Below, piece after piece: positions 7,967 to 17,365 of a stretch of DNA of 54,453 nucleotides; position 1 is the first letter of the stretch; each line of letters opens with the position of its first letter. Origin of the DNA: Brevibacillus fortis (lineage in GTDB: Bacteria > Bacillota > Bacilli > Brevibacillales > Brevibacillaceae); the NCBI RefSeq assembly GCF_003013395.1, contig NZ_PXZM01000046.1, forward strand, positions 1 to 54,453. Reading direction: 5' to 3'. The position numbers were made by a program, and so were the translations under genes. The notes below the pieces were generated by a model. It did not search any database. It saw only the letters and a program-made list of their open reading frames with translations, and was not told the origin of the DNA.

Positions 7967-9379
7967 TTATTTGGTAATAGGTATCACGCCATCCAGAGGG
8001 AATCTCTCAAACTCCAAACCGCTCATCTCCAGCTGATACGTATCCTGTTTCGGTACCTCGTAAGTAAGCGAAACGGTCTCTAGATTCTCTGCGATAATAA
8101 AATCCTTGCAATACTGACCTTCTACACGCAGAGTAATCTCCTCTGGTCCTTCGTTCGGGATGACGATGAAAAGCTTGCCTTTGTCGTAATACACCTTTTC
8201 TATGTTCAGCTTATTCTTTTTACCAAACGGGATGCTTTGCGGATATTTGGCATTCCGATCCAGCACGATGTTTTCTCTAATGGACCTATTCGCAGATACC
8301 TCGTCGAATCGAAGCTCGAGTTTTTCCGGTACCTCTTCAAAGAAGAGAGAGGGGAAAAAATGCATGGTATACTTGTCGCTGCCCTGAACCTGGGTAGCAT
8401 CGCCACCTCGAACCCGTTCCAGATTCTCATTGATTCGGTCATCCAATACCGGATATTCCTTTCCAGTCCCATCTACCAGCTTCACATTCTCCAAGCGATA
8501 CAACTCGAATCCATCCTGCAAAGCAGCTTCCAGCTCCGCTTCCATCACAGTCGGAGAAGCTATGATCTGATTTACTTTCAGCCTCGTCAACAGGCTGTCT
8601 GTTTCTAGCACAGCACCTACTTCTGCATCCGGTTGGATTACTTTTTCTGCTACAGTGACGGACCTTGGCAGGGGCAGCAACACCTCGGCTACCACTTCAT
8701 CAGCTTCTTTCTTGCGCATATCTACAATTTGCACAGGCAGAACAGGCTTCGTCTGATTCATGAACTCCCGCATTTTTTTCTCGTCAATTCGGTAATTCGG
8801 TTTGATGATAAGATAATGCACACCATCGATTAATTGAAAATCTTTCGGAGCATGCCCTATTTCTTTCAGCTCCCCCAAATCTACACGAAGACTCCCATAG
8901 AGCATCTCGCTTCTTTTCGATTCATCCGGAATCCGCGCGATCTCCTCCATTTTTTCACCGGAGATTAACAGCGTAAACGTAATCCGTCTGTGATCGACCA
9001 TGGCATCCCTGATCTGATAAACAAAACCGTCCTTCTCCAATTTCACCTCAGGCAGAATCGGATAGCCGTTCTTCAAAGCATGCATGAAACCTTCATCTGG
9101 TGTGATCCATTCAAATACTTCCTGGCCTCGCTCTGCCCCCGTCAGTCCCCACGAGCTTCCCTCAAAGGGCTGAACAATCTGGAAGAAAAAAGTAGCAGCA
9201 ACAGCTACTCCAGCTACTCCAGCTACCCAAGAGGTTACCTGCCAGCGACGGCGACGCTTCTCACGCTGAATTTTTGTGAGTACTTCCTGCTCGAATTTTC
9301 CCAAATGAAACGGATATTTTTCACGAACGGATTGCTTTGCTGATTGACTCCATTCCCTCCACATGCGATCGTCGCTCAT
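7967..9379 (-). CDS. Membrane anti-sigma factor (DUF4179/DUF5643-like)
   Basis: This 470-aa protein has a basic cytoplasmic N-terminus (residues 1-46, ending KREKRRRRW), one transmembrane helix (about 47-67) and a large beta-rich outer part. In the outer part, segments such as LISGEKMEEIARIPDESKR and a DRNAKYPQ region recall DUF4179 and DUF5643 proteins, which are paired with ECF sigma factors in Bacillales. Its start overlaps the sigma gene stop by 4 nt (ATGA), implying translational coupling and equimolar production. The ligand or stress sensed is unknown. Confidence 0.75.
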   Translation of the reverse strand: MSDDRMWREWSQSAKQSVREKYPFHLGKFEQEVLTKIQREKRRRRWQVTSWVAGVAGVAVAATFFFQIVQPFEGSSWGLTGAERGQEVFEWITPDEGFMHALKNGYPILPEVKLEKDGFVYQIRDAMVDHRRITFTLLISGEKMEEIARIPDESKRSEMLYGSLRVDLGELKEIGHAPKDFQLIDGVHYLIIKPNYRIDEKKMREFMNQTKPVLPVQIVDMRKKEADEVVAEVLLPLPRSVTVAEKVIQPDAEVGAVLETDSLLTRLKVNQIIASPTVMEAELEAALQDGFELYRLENVKLVDGTGKEYPVLDDRINENLERVRGGDATQVQGSDKYTMHFFPSLFFEEVPEKLELRFDEVSANRSIRENIVLDRNAKYPQSIPFGKKNKLNIEKVYYDKGKLFIVIPNEGPEEITLRVEGQYCKDFIIAENLETVSLTYEVPKQDTYQLEMSGLEFERFPLDGVIPITK

Positions 9380-9933
9380 CCTTTTACCTCCTTCGACATG
9401 GTCTCCTTTAATTGCTTCCTGGCTCGATGCAAACGTGTACGGACGACCTCTTGCGAAACCGACAGAATATCCGACACTTCCGCAATCGACAGGTCTTCAT
9501 AATAGTGCAGGAGGATAACCTGCCTGTACTTCGGTGCGAGGGATTGAATGTACGTGACGACCTCTTCCCGCTTCACCCGGTTCAAAATCTCTTCCTCTAC
9601 CTGATTGTTTGCCTGCCGATCCATCAGGTCGCCCAAATGATCATCCATCGTCGGAAAAATGTTGCGAAACGACCACGACCGAAAATGCTTTTTGCTTTCA
9701 TTCATCGCGATCTTGTAGAGCCAATGCTTGATCTGTCCGTCCCCGCGGAACTGATCGAGATGCCGATACGCTTTGATAAACACATTTTGGGTAATATCGT
9801 CCGCTAAGGCATGATTCTTTACCGTGAGACTCACCAGATGAAAAATCTTCTCCCCGTATTGCTGTATCAGCCATTTCAGTCTGGCTTCCCTTGTAACCTC
9901 CAGACTCGCTGGCATTGTTTCTGCTTCGTTCAA
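9376..9933 (-). CDS. ECF-family RNA polymerase sigma factor
   Basis: This sigma factor has region 2 (ADDITQNVFIKAYRHLDQFRG, IKHWLYKIAMNESKKHFRS) and region 4 (LAPKYRQVILLHYYEDLSIAEVSDILSV) without regions 1 and 3. The open frame extends much further 5', but residues before this point have no homology to sigma factors. TTG at 9933 with GAGGTG six bases upstream is the best start (185 aa); ATG at 9915 is the alternative. It is coupled to the anti-sigma gene by a 4-nt overlap. A weak ECF-like -35 (TGTCACC) occurs at about 9990-9997 on the minus strand, but no clear -10 is seen. Confidence 0.85.
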   Translation of the reverse strand: MNEAETMPASLEVTREARLKWLIQQYGEKIFHLVSLTVKNHALADDITQNVFIKAYRHLDQFRGDGQIKHWLYKIAMNESKKHFRSWSFRNIFPTMDDHLGDLMDRQANNQVEEEILNRVKREEVVTYIQSLAPKYRQVILLHYYEDLSIAEVSDILSVSQEVVRTRLHRARKQLKETMSKEVKG

Positions 9934-10006
9934 CCCGTTCACCTCATCCGTTGATTGCTTTCTAGTAGGTATGATCCATCTCACGGCAAAAAGGTGACAG
10001 AAAATG

Positions 10007-10037
10007 CAAAAAGAAACCGCTGTGAGTTCCACAACGG
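10007..10037 (-). terminator. Terminator of the GNAT gene
   Basis: On the minus strand ccgttgtg / cacagcgg (8 bp, one G-T pair) is followed by tttcttttt. It lies between the stop at 10083 and the downstream sigma gene. Confidence 0.6.
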
Positions 10038-10082
10038 CTACTTCGCTGTTTGTTCGTCCTTTTCCAAAAACCAAACCTCGTT

Positions 10083-10823
10083 CTACAGAAAATGCTGCAT
10101 CCAAATATTCGGCTCGATATATATCACTTCATCCTTTTCCACGACAACCTGTACCGGAGCTAGTGCGTCTGGAATAATGTACGATCCGGACTCCGGGAAT
10201 TTCATCCCTGTCCAGCCCTCCCAATCCGTCAAGCTTCCTCTGATCAGCATGGATTCCGGCGCAACCTGCATGATCGCAGCTCCCAGTTTCCAATGCGTGC
10301 GCACCCATGGATCAAACGGAGCGTCATCTGTCGTTTTCCACTGAACATATTTGTCCATTGGCGTGAGCGGGTACTTGTGCTTGAGAGATGGACGTACAGG
10401 TGCCACCAAGTATGCCAAGCCATTTTCCTTGGCGATATCCTTCATCGCCGTAACCATCTGCTTGCTGAGACCGAGTCCACGATAGTGGGGATCGATTGAG
10501 ATAGAGAGTGCTGATAACGCGTTTGGCTGCTTTTCTTGGCGATAGTCTTCAATCCCTTGCAGAAAGACATCATCCCAGCCTTTTGGCAGCCCTTCCGCAG
10601 TGCCATCCCAATAAAATGGAATCGCATTTCCTACAGCCATCACCTTGTCAGCCTCGTCGTTCAGCATGAATTGATAAGAAGAGAACCAGTCATACAGATG
10701 ACCGTAATATTCGTTAGCCACTTCGTCATTCAGCATGAAGGCAGACCAGCTTGCCTCGATTAGTGCATCAGCTTGATCGTTTAAATCCGATCTTTGTGCG
10801 AACGTGTAGATGTTGTATGACAT
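10083..10823 (-). CDS. GNAT-family acetyltransferase
   Basis: This 246-aa protein has a GNAT fold with the acetyl-CoA loop motif in SISIDPHYRGLGLSKQMV (R-G-L-G-L). It is larger than a minimal GNAT (about 150 aa), with extra N- and C-terminal segments including EGWTGMKFPESGSY. The substrate is unknown. The start at 10823 is set by TAGGAGGA upstream; the 32-residue extension toward 10919 has no ribosome site and would overlap the divergent promoter. It is transcribed divergently from the FAD oxidoreductase. Confidence 0.8.
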   Translation of the reverse strand: MSYNIYTFAQRSDLNDQADALIEASWSAFMLNDEVANEYYGHLYDWFSSYQFMLNDEADKVMAVGNAIPFYWDGTAEGLPKGWDDVFLQGIEDYRQEKQPNALSALSISIDPHYRGLGLSKQMVTAMKDIAKENGLAYLVAPVRPSLKHKYPLTPMDKYVQWKTTDDAPFDPWVRTHWKLGAAIMQVAPESMLIRGSLTDWEGWTGMKFPESGSYIIPDALAPVQVVVEKDEVIYIEPNIWMQHFL

Positions 10824-10909
10824 GCTTGGAATCCTCCTACGAACTCTGATGTGTCTATCCTTCCATCTACTCCCTATTCGATTTTTTTCGACATTTCCCT
10901 CTTGGGGTG

Positions 10910-10936
10910 TGTCACACATTCGCTCCCTCTCTCGTT
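10910..10936 (+). promoter_or_regulatory. ECF41-type promoter for the oxidoreductase-sigma operon
   Basis: TGTCACA (10910-10916), 16 nt, CGTT (10933-10936) matches the reported ECF41 signature (TGTCACA in the -35, CGTC in the -10) with one -10 mismatch. It lies 33 nt upstream of the oxidoreductase start, and the second gene of this operon encodes an ECF41-type sigma factor, so an autoregulatory loop is expected. Confidence 0.65.
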
Positions 10937-10968
10937 ATATGGTCAAACCAAACGAGGAGCTGATTGGC

Positions 10969-12141
10969 ATGAAAGAACTAACATGTGTGATTGTCGGAGG
11001 CGGGTACGCAGGTATCAACGCACTAAAAGCCATTCGCGAGACATGCAAAGGACGCCCGATCCGCTTCATCTTAATCGATAGAGAGCCTCATCACCTTCGC
11101 AAAGTCCTGTTGTTCAAACCAGCTGTTGCCAAAACAGACATCTCCATTCCGCTAAAAAGTCTGTTTCCAGAGGGCGTCGAATTCATGCAAGGTACAGTCA
11201 CATCCATCAAAGGGAAGGAGAAAACCCTCTTATTTCGGAACAAAAACGGCCAAGAACATGCGTTACCCTACGACATTCTCGTCTTGGCAGTAGGAAGCGT
11301 CATTCGCCAACCGGAGCCAGAACAAGGCGGCATAGCTTTGACGGGCGTCGAGGCAGCCGAAGCGGTTCGAGATAAGTGGCTTGCCAACATGCGCCAAGCC
11401 GTCCATGAGAAACAGCCATCCGAACGCGAGCGATTATTGACGATCGCCGTTGCGGGAGCGGGCATCAGCGGGATGGAGACCTCTGCGGAGCTGGCTTTTG
11501 CTATGAGCGAGGAAGCGAAGAGCCTCGGCATCCATCCCAAAGAAGTCAGCGTCTATCTCATCAACGCACAAAATCGCTTGTTTGTAGAAGGCCCTGCCAA
11601 AATGGGGCGCAAGCTGGAGAGTGCACTCACAGATAGCGGCGTTACCATTCTCCATGGTCAAAAGGTACTTCATGAGCGGGACGGAATGCTGACGCTAGCC
11701 AGTGGTCGCACGCTTGCTGTCGGGCTGTGCGTCTGGTCGCTCGGACTCCTGCCCAATCCCGTATTGCGCAGCATGGGCTTGCCACTGACCACTCGCGGAC
11801 AGGTGGTCGTCGATGAGTCTTATCGCGTAGCGGGAACACCGGGGGTGTACAGCATTGGCGATTGTGCACGCATCGTAGATCCAGCCAGCGGGCAAGCGGA
11901 TACGATGACATGCAAGGAAGCCAGCGGTCAGGCGGTGCGTCTGGGCAAAATTGTGTTGGCAGATTTGGACGGTACTCCTGCCCCCGCACACATAAGCTAC
12001 ATGGACTTTTACTGCATTGGACTTGGCCCAGAACGCGGAATGGTTTGGACGAGAAAATGGGGACTCGATATCATTTTGACAGGGAAATTGGGGTGGAAGC
12101 TTCGCCAGTTCACCTGGAATATTGCCAGCATGATAAAATGA
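10969..12141 (+). CDS. NAD(P)/FAD-dependent oxidoreductase (type II NADH dehydrogenase-like)
   Basis: This 390-aa pyridine nucleotide-disulfide family protein has an N-terminal FAD Rossmann motif (VIVGGGYAGINA), a second nucleotide-binding motif (AVAGAGISGMETSAEL) and a late FAD motif VYSIGDCARI. It resembles Ndh-type NADH:quinone oxidoreductases and FAD-binding AIF/FSP1-like proteins. Electron acceptor unknown. Start at 10969 is preceded by GAGGAG. The stop overlaps the ATG of the sigma gene (ATGA). Oxidoreductases are one of the established partner classes (COE genes) of ECF41 sigma factors. Confidence 0.85.
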   Translation: MKELTCVIVGGGYAGINALKAIRETCKGRPIRFILIDREPHHLRKVLLFKPAVAKTDISIPLKSLFPEGVEFMQGTVTSIKGKEKTLLFRNKNGQEHALPYDILVLAVGSVIRQPEPEQGGIALTGVEAAEAVRDKWLANMRQAVHEKQPSERERLLTIAVAGAGISGMETSAELAFAMSEEAKSLGIHPKEVSVYLINAQNRLFVEGPAKMGRKLESALTDSGVTILHGQKVLHERDGMLTLASGRTLAVGLCVWSLGLLPNPVLRSMGLPLTTRGQVVVDESYRVAGTPGVYSIGDCARIVDPASGQADTMTCKEASGQAVRLGKIVLADLDGTPAPAHISYMDFYCIGLGPERGMVWTRKWGLDIILTGKLGWKLRQFTWNIASMIK

Positions 12142-13052
12142 GGAAAAAAAAGAACGGATACGATGCCAGAGGAAGTGACTCAGCCATGGAAGCTCTGTAC
12201 GAACAATATAAAGGGCTCATGTTCCGGCTCGCCTATCAGATGCTCGGCTCGGCCACGGATGCAGAGGATGTCGTGCAGGACGTATTCGTGAAGGCCCACG
12301 ATGTCCCGCTTGCGCACATGTCCGAACCGAAGGCATACCTGTGCAAAATGACCACTAACCGCTGCCTCGATTTGTTAAAATCAGCCCGCAAAAAACGGGA
12401 ACTGTATACAGGACCGTGGCTGCCAGAGCCCATCTCTACCCCTAATTCTGACAGCTATGATACTGTCATTACAAAAGACTTGCTATCCTATGCAATGCTC
12501 GTCCTGTTGGAGCGGCTGTCTCCCGCAGAAAGAGCGGTGTTTGTTCTGCGAGAAGCCTTTGACTTCCAATATGACGAGATTGCCGAACTGGTTGGAAAAA
12601 CCGAAGCGAATTGCCGCAAGATCGTTAGTCGGGCTAAAAAGAAAATGGGGATCGCCCCAGAGGAACCTCATCACACCCCTGAAAAAGAGATCGGGGAAGA
12701 ATGGATTGGCCGTTTTCTGTCTGCGTTGGAGCACGGAAATGTCGAGACATTGCTCACGCTGCTTGCCACAGATGCGGTACTGCTCTCCGACGGCGGCGGC
12801 AAGGTCACCGCAGCCCTGCATCCGATCTTATCCGGCGAACGCGTGGCTTCCTTCTTGCTCGGCTTGATGCGCAGCTTCTCGAAGCGTGCAGATTTCTCTG
12901 TAGAGCTCGCACCTCTTAACAACCAGACCGGGGTTGTAATTAGGCAGGACGGTAAAATCGACACCTTGGTGTTTTTGCATATCGAACACGGAGCCATTCA
13001 CAATCTCTACTTTGTCAGAAACCCTGATAAGCTAAGATTCGTAGACTCATAG
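12138..13052 (+). CDS. ECF41-type sigma factor with C-terminal SnoaL-like domain
   Basis: This is a 304-aa SigJ-like sigma factor. Region 2 (AYQMLGSATDAEDVVQDVFVKAH) and region 4 (LSPAERAVFVLREAFDFQYDEIAEL) are followed by a C-terminal domain of about 110 aa (EEWIGRFLSALEHGNVETL..., ending in an IHNLYFVRNPDKL segment). That domain has the SnoaL/NTF2-like fold typical of ECF41 and is known to modulate activity in place of an anti-sigma factor. No anti-sigma gene is present. ATG at 12138 overlaps the previous stop; ATG at 12186, with GAGGAAG upstream, is an equally plausible start (288 aa). Confidence 0.88.
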   Translation: MRKKKNGYDARGSDSAMEALYEQYKGLMFRLAYQMLGSATDAEDVVQDVFVKAHDVPLAHMSEPKAYLCKMTTNRCLDLLKSARKKRELYTGPWLPEPISTPNSDSYDTVITKDLLSYAMLVLLERLSPAERAVFVLREAFDFQYDEIAELVGKTEANCRKIVSRAKKKMGIAPEEPHHTPEKEIGEEWIGRFLSALEHGNVETLLTLLATDAVLLSDGGGKVTAALHPILSGERVASFLLGLMRSFSKRADFSVELAPLNNQTGVVIRQDGKIDTLVFLHIEHGAIHNLYFVRNPDKLRFVDS

Positions 13053-13060
13053 TCAAAGCG

Positions 13061-13087
13061 AAAAGCCACCATGATCAGGTGGCTTTT
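13061..13087. terminator. Bidirectional terminator after the ECF41 gene
   Basis: The 10-bp stem aaaagccacc / ggtggctttt is followed by tcttcgtttt on the plus strand and by A-to-T-rich sequence on the minus strand, serving both convergent genes. Confidence 0.85.
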
Positions 13088-13094
13088 CTTCGTT

Positions 13095-15428
13095 TTATTT
13101 TACCGTTACCCGAACCGTTACTTCTTTTCCGCCGTAGCTTCCTGTCAGTGTCGTGCTACCAGTGGAGACTACTGTCACTTCACCACCGTCTACAGTTGCT
13201 ACCTCAGGATTTTCCGATACCCATTCTACTTCATCGGAGACCAATTCTGTATAACCTCTTTCATACTCGGCATGAACTAGGAGGGTAAAGGTCTCTTCTG
13301 GAGACAGACGTAGTGTGGACCGATTCAGCTTTAACTTTTTCGGCGCTTTATCATCAACCACCAAAACTCTTGCTCGCGTGTACTGGTTGTCGTACTTGAC
13401 AGTCACATAAGCTTTTCCGCTTTTTACTGCTTTGATCTCACCGTTTTTGAGCACTTCCAGTACATCTGGATCGCTCGAAGTCCAAGTGGCTTTTTCTGTG
13501 ACGTCCTTGCTGCTCTTGTCACTGAAGGAAGCGGTTAAGGTCAACTGCTTATCCTGTTCTGGTTCTAGTATAAGCGTCGGCTCCGACAGTTGAATCGATT
13601 GGAGAGTCAATCCAGATACGCTTACCGGAATGATGAGCTCCTCTCCTTGATACTGGACGGTAATGACGGATTCGCCTTCTGTTTCTCCAGCAATAATGCG
13701 TCCTTTTTTCAAAGAGATCAGATCATTGTCGATGCTGTACGTCGTTTCTTTGTCATTCGTAATATCCTTGCGTTTTTTGCCGTCTCGTACATACACCTTG
13801 AGGTTCTTCGATTGTTTTGGTTTTAGTGTCAGCTCCTCTGGGGATGCTTCCAGGGTAAAGGTTACTTTTCGCTTCACGGTAACTTCTGAACTTGCGGTCT
13901 TGTTCCCGTCGAGCGTTCTTACGGTAATTGTTGTCTTCCCTGCGCTCTTCGCGGTTACGTTACCTTCCTTGTCTACCTCTGCTACCTCAGGGTTGCTGCT
14001 GGTCCATTCTACGGCTTTGTAGGAAGCGTACGTTGGCTTGATGGTTGCCTCCAGCTTCACGGGCTCGTCCCCAAGCGTCATGGTGAATGCCTCTTCCTCC
14101 AGTGTTACTTCGGAAATCGGATAGTAAGTAGGCTGCGGTGGTGGAGTCGGCTTATTCACGACGTTCACGATGCGTGTGACAACGTCAGCTATGTTTCCAG
14201 CCGAATCTTTCGCGTGATACTTCAGCGTATACCTCCCTGTTTGAATAGGAAGGATGTAGCCTTGGACCTCAGCCTTCAAGCCGCTTTCACGGTCCGTGAT
14301 GGTTACTCCAGGATCTGTGAATGGAGTGCCTTTGTACAAGGTCATCGTCGCATCGCCATTTAACGTGATTACCGGCGCGGTCTTGTCGATACGTACCTCT
14401 ACTTTTTCCTCATCACTCTTCTTTTGCGAACCATTGACCGCAACAGCGACAACCTCTGTGATTCCTTCGGTCGACACTGTAATTTTATCCGTGTATGTTT
14501 GCCAGGAGCCGTTGTTCAGCTTGTACTGAATCGTATTTCCTGGTTCGCCCGCCATTGTTACTTTGACATCCTGATTGGTCCAGTTGTTATGGCTAAGTGT
14601 CAGGACTGGTTTGGATGGAGCAGCTTCGACAGGAGTAATGGCATTGGAGGGTGCAGAGGGAACTGATTCCCCTATTTCACTTGTAGCCGTTACGGTAAAT
14701 GTGTACTCCGTATCATAGCTCAACCCTGTTACTGTAATCGGGCTGTCCGTTCCAGTCGCCGTCAGGTTTCCAGGATGGGAGGTAACCGTGTATTTCGTGA
14801 TTGGTTTTCCATATGAATTTGGTTGACTGAATCTTATGATTGCACGATCTTTATCCAGCACTGCCTTCACATTTTCGGGAGGTTCAGGCTTTTTCATGTG
14901 GTATAAGCCAAATTCCATAATGTTTGGATTGTGACCATCATTCGTATCTGTAAAATTGACTCTGACATAACGACTCTTCACAGGAGCAACCAACAATAGA
15001 TATGTATCGAATGAATCATTTCCTGTTACTTTCGCATTCGCATCTGGAATATCAGAAAAAATAATTCCGTCACTACTTGTTTGCAAGGAATAATCTTTGT
15101 TACGATTAATGGCTGCATTTACTTCCCATAAATTAAACTCGGTTTCTTCCCCTAAATCTACCTGGATCCATCCCGTACGACCCGTATCACTTATCCAACT
15201 GCTTTCAATCCCCACCTGACCATCTACAGCTTTGTCTGGTGAATAGTTTTGATAGTGCCCGCCGGATGTCACTGTTTTCCCAGAAGCCAAATTCCCTACT
15301 CGAAAAGCAGCAACAGGGTTCTCGATCCCCATCGTCAGGAGAATGAAACAAAGCAATGTAGCCATTACTTTTCGAAAATGGAGATGTTCTTCCTTTCTCT
15401 TCGAATTTTTGTCTTTTTCGCTAGTCAT
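13095..15428 (-). CDS. Secreted multi-domain surface protein (F5/8C, FN3, Ig-like repeats)
   Basis: This 777-aa exported protein starts with a signal peptide (hydrophobic stretch near residues 22-40). A discoidin (F5/8 type C) domain follows (about 42-175, with SPDKAVDGQ and WIQVDLGEE), then a fibronectin type III domain (about 180-265). Next are an Ig-like segment, a DUF5011/HYR-like domain (VITLNGDATMTLYKGTPFTDPGV) and about four bacterial Ig-like group 2 repeats to the end (WTSSNPEVAEVDKEGNVTAKSAGKT and similar). Such proteins bind carbohydrate or matrix at the cell surface. No LPXTG or SLH anchor is seen. ATG at 15428 sits 7 nt after AGGAGG. Confidence 0.85.
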   Translation of the reverse strand: MTSEKDKNSKRKEEHLHFRKVMATLLCFILLTMGIENPVAAFRVGNLASGKTVTSGGHYQNYSPDKAVDGQVGIESSWISDTGRTGWIQVDLGEETEFNLWEVNAAINRNKDYSLQTSSDGIIFSDIPDANAKVTGNDSFDTYLLLVAPVKSRYVRVNFTDTNDGHNPNIMEFGLYHMKKPEPPENVKAVLDKDRAIIRFSQPNSYGKPITKYTVTSHPGNLTATGTDSPITVTGLSYDTEYTFTVTATSEIGESVPSAPSNAITPVEAAPSKPVLTLSHNNWTNQDVKVTMAGEPGNTIQYKLNNGSWQTYTDKITVSTEGITEVVAVAVNGSQKKSDEEKVEVRIDKTAPVITLNGDATMTLYKGTPFTDPGVTITDRESGLKAEVQGYILPIQTGRYTLKYHAKDSAGNIADVVTRIVNVVNKPTPPPQPTYYPISEVTLEEEAFTMTLGDEPVKLEATIKPTYASYKAVEWTSSNPEVAEVDKEGNVTAKSAGKTTITVRTLDGNKTASSEVTVKRKVTFTLEASPEELTLKPKQSKNLKVYVRDGKKRKDITNDKETTYSIDNDLISLKKGRIIAGETEGESVITVQYQGEELIIPVSVSGLTLQSIQLSEPTLILEPEQDKQLTLTASFSDKSSKDVTEKATWTSSDPDVLEVLKNGEIKAVKSGKAYVTVKYDNQYTRARVLVVDDKAPKKLKLNRSTLRLSPEETFTLLVHAEYERGYTELVSDEVEWVSENPEVATVDGGEVTVVSTGSTTLTGSYGGKEVTVRVTVK

Positions 15429-15514
15429 TTTCACGCCTCCTAGTCATGTACTCGTAGTCGGCTCCTAGCGTATCAAATGATTCTCACAAGAATCTCACAA
15501 ACAAAATTAAGAAG

Positions 15515-16087
15515 TCAGTCCCTCCATAATCGTTTCGTTTCGACAAGTACCTCATCCTGAAATTCCATTCTGTATATATCGGGCTTGGACGTCGTAAGTA
15601 AAAACTCCAAGTCGTACTGACTGTCAAAGTACCCCATCATCAGTGTCATAACGGCGCCATGCGTTCCTATGACAACTTTCTGCCCTCTATATTGGTCTAC
15701 TATCTTCCTCAACGCTCTTACCGCTCGATTCTGACAAATCCGAACAGATTCTCCCCCAGGTAAGGAAAAGTCTGGTTCAGAAAACATCTTCTTTACTAGT
15801 GGGTACAATTCGTTATCGGCCATGATTTGATCGTTTCCTATAAAAACGAGTTCTTTAAGCTCTTCAAAAACGCTGATCTCTTTATCTACCAACTGCGCTA
15901 ATTCTTCTATTGTGGCCATTGCCCTTTTATACGGACTAGATATGAACGCATCTATCCCCTCGTCTTTTAATAATTGAGTAATCAGATGGGCATCTGACCT
16001 CCCCTTATCAGTCAGACCTCGTGTTCTCTCGTCTCCTTCCGTTTTCGGTGATTCCCCGTGCCTGACCATGTAAATAAAGGTCCTCAT
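15515..16087 (-). CDS. Histidine phosphatase family protein
   Basis: This 190-aa protein of the phosphoglycerate mutase-like branch has catalytic RHG in MVRHGESP and the second catalytic His in GTHGAVMTLM. It also has the conserved LTDKGRSDA and SSPYKRAMAT segments. Substrate unknown; these proteins dephosphorylate small metabolites or proteins. It follows the sensor kinase gene by 38 nt on the same strand, so it may be the last gene of that operon. Start supported by AGGGGAGGGAA. Confidence 0.85.
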   Translation of the reverse strand: MRTFIYMVRHGESPKTEGDERTRGLTDKGRSDAHLITQLLKDEGIDAFISSPYKRAMATIEELAQLVDKEISVFEELKELVFIGNDQIMADNELYPLVKKMFSEPDFSLPGGESVRICQNRAVRALRKIVDQYRGQKVVIGTHGAVMTLMMGYFDSQYDLEFLLTTSKPDIYRMEFQDEVLVETKRLWRD

Positions 16088-16125
16088 ATATTCCCTCCCC
16101 TGGAATACTTGCCGTTCTTCTGTAC

Positions 16126-17364
16126 TTAAAACTTCATGAAGGTAATCGTAAATTTTGTATAGCGATTTTTCTCACTCTCGACTTTAATCAAGGCATGATG
16201 TGCTTCGATAATGGCTTTGACTAGTGCCAGTCCAATCCCTGCCGAATCATGCTTTTTCGAATCTCTTGCTTTGTAGAATCGATCAAAAATATGCGACAAT
16301 TCCTCCGTTGCAATTCCTTCTCCAAAGTCTTGAATCACCAGCTCCGTATAGATTGGAGTATCTTTGGCTTGAATCATGATTTTATTGCTGGGTTTGGAAT
16401 GCTCGATCGCATTCTTCAGCAGGTTCAACAACGCTTCCTGCATCCATAGCTTATCGTGAACAACGACGATTTCCTCCGGCGCATCCCACTCAATTGACAT
16501 ATGTTTATCACTGATCATGCTTGCCAAGCGATCCAAAACTTCCTCCATGGTCTCCACCAAATTCGCTGGTTCTTTCTCAAATGAAATCGCTCTGGCATCG
16601 ATTTTCGCTACCTTTAACAAATTTTGAATCAAAACATTCATTCTGGCGATTTGAGCTTCATTATTTTGCAGGAGTTGAACTTGCTGCTGGCGAGGCAACT
16701 CTGCATTCAACATCGTTTCATTGTAGATGGATATCGTTGAAAGAGGCGTTTTTAATTGATGGGAGATATCTTGCAGCATTTGTGCTAAAAACTCTTTTTC
16801 TTCAAGAAGATCCTGCATGCTTTTTCTAATAATATCTTTCATGGAACGGAATGAAGCCGCCAGTTTGGCGAGATCCCCTTCTTTATTCTCATTGATGACA
16901 ACCGAGTAGTCCCCATCGATTATTTTTTTTGCTGCGGAAGTAAGTTGTCTGATTTGATGGAAGACAATCTTGTATTGCCTATAGCCTGTCCCAAACAGCA
17001 AGAATCCGAAACAAATCAATCCCCCAAAAATCAATTGATTATGGCTGAAAATATGTTTATTTAAATGGGGAAAAAGCTCAGACTCCAAATCTTCATATAA
17101 TCCATACTGCCTAAAGAGCTCTCTTCCTTTTTCCTGATACTCACTTGAATCAGATGAATGGCTTGTTAAGACTTTCATAATTTCCGCTTCATTCTCGGGA
17201 TTTTGTTCAACCAATCTGGCAGTAATTTCGCCCCAACTTGAAATGTAATCTCTTTTCAAATCATCATAAAATAGTTGATGGGCGATCATTTGGTAAAAGG
17301 TAAAGAGAGATAACAGAACGGCCAGTATCGTCATATACCCTTTCAATTCGGTATTCTTCATCAT
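16126..17364 (-). CDS. Sensor histidine kinase
   Basis: This 412-aa two-component kinase has transmembrane helices at about residues 10-28 and 110-128 flanking an extracytoplasmic sensor of about 80 aa. A HAMP linker, a HisKA domain with the phospho-acceptor His in QDISHQLKTPLS and a HATPase domain (NLLKNAIEHS, DFGEGI, SAGIGLAL) follow. It starts one base after the response regulator stop and is followed by the phosphatase gene. Together with the ABC transporter upstream it resembles peptide- or antibiotic-responsive TCS-ABC modules. The cue is unknown. Confidence 0.9.
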   Translation of the reverse strand: MMKNTELKGYMTILAVLLSLFTFYQMIAHQLFYDDLKRDYISSWGEITARLVEQNPENEAEIMKVLTSHSSDSSEYQEKGRELFRQYGLYEDLESELFPHLNKHIFSHNQLIFGGLICFGFLLFGTGYRQYKIVFHQIRQLTSAAKKIIDGDYSVVINENKEGDLAKLAASFRSMKDIIRKSMQDLLEEKEFLAQMLQDISHQLKTPLSTISIYNETMLNAELPRQQQVQLLQNNEAQIARMNVLIQNLLKVAKIDARAISFEKEPANLVETMEEVLDRLASMISDKHMSIEWDAPEEIVVVHDKLWMQEALLNLLKNAIEHSKPSNKIMIQAKDTPIYTELVIQDFGEGIATEELSHIFDRFYKARDSKKHDSAGIGLALVKAIIEAHHALIKVESEKNRYTKFTITFMKF

Positions 17365-17365
17365 C

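Noticed and set aside
9934..10104. N-terminal extension of the second ECF sigma frame
   Set aside because: It crosses the terminator of the GNAT gene and lacks sigma-factor homology; TTG at 9933 has a proper ribosome site.
11862..12137. Long N-terminal extension of the ECF41 frame
   Set aside because: Overlaps the oxidoreductase gene, and sigma homology begins only after 12138.
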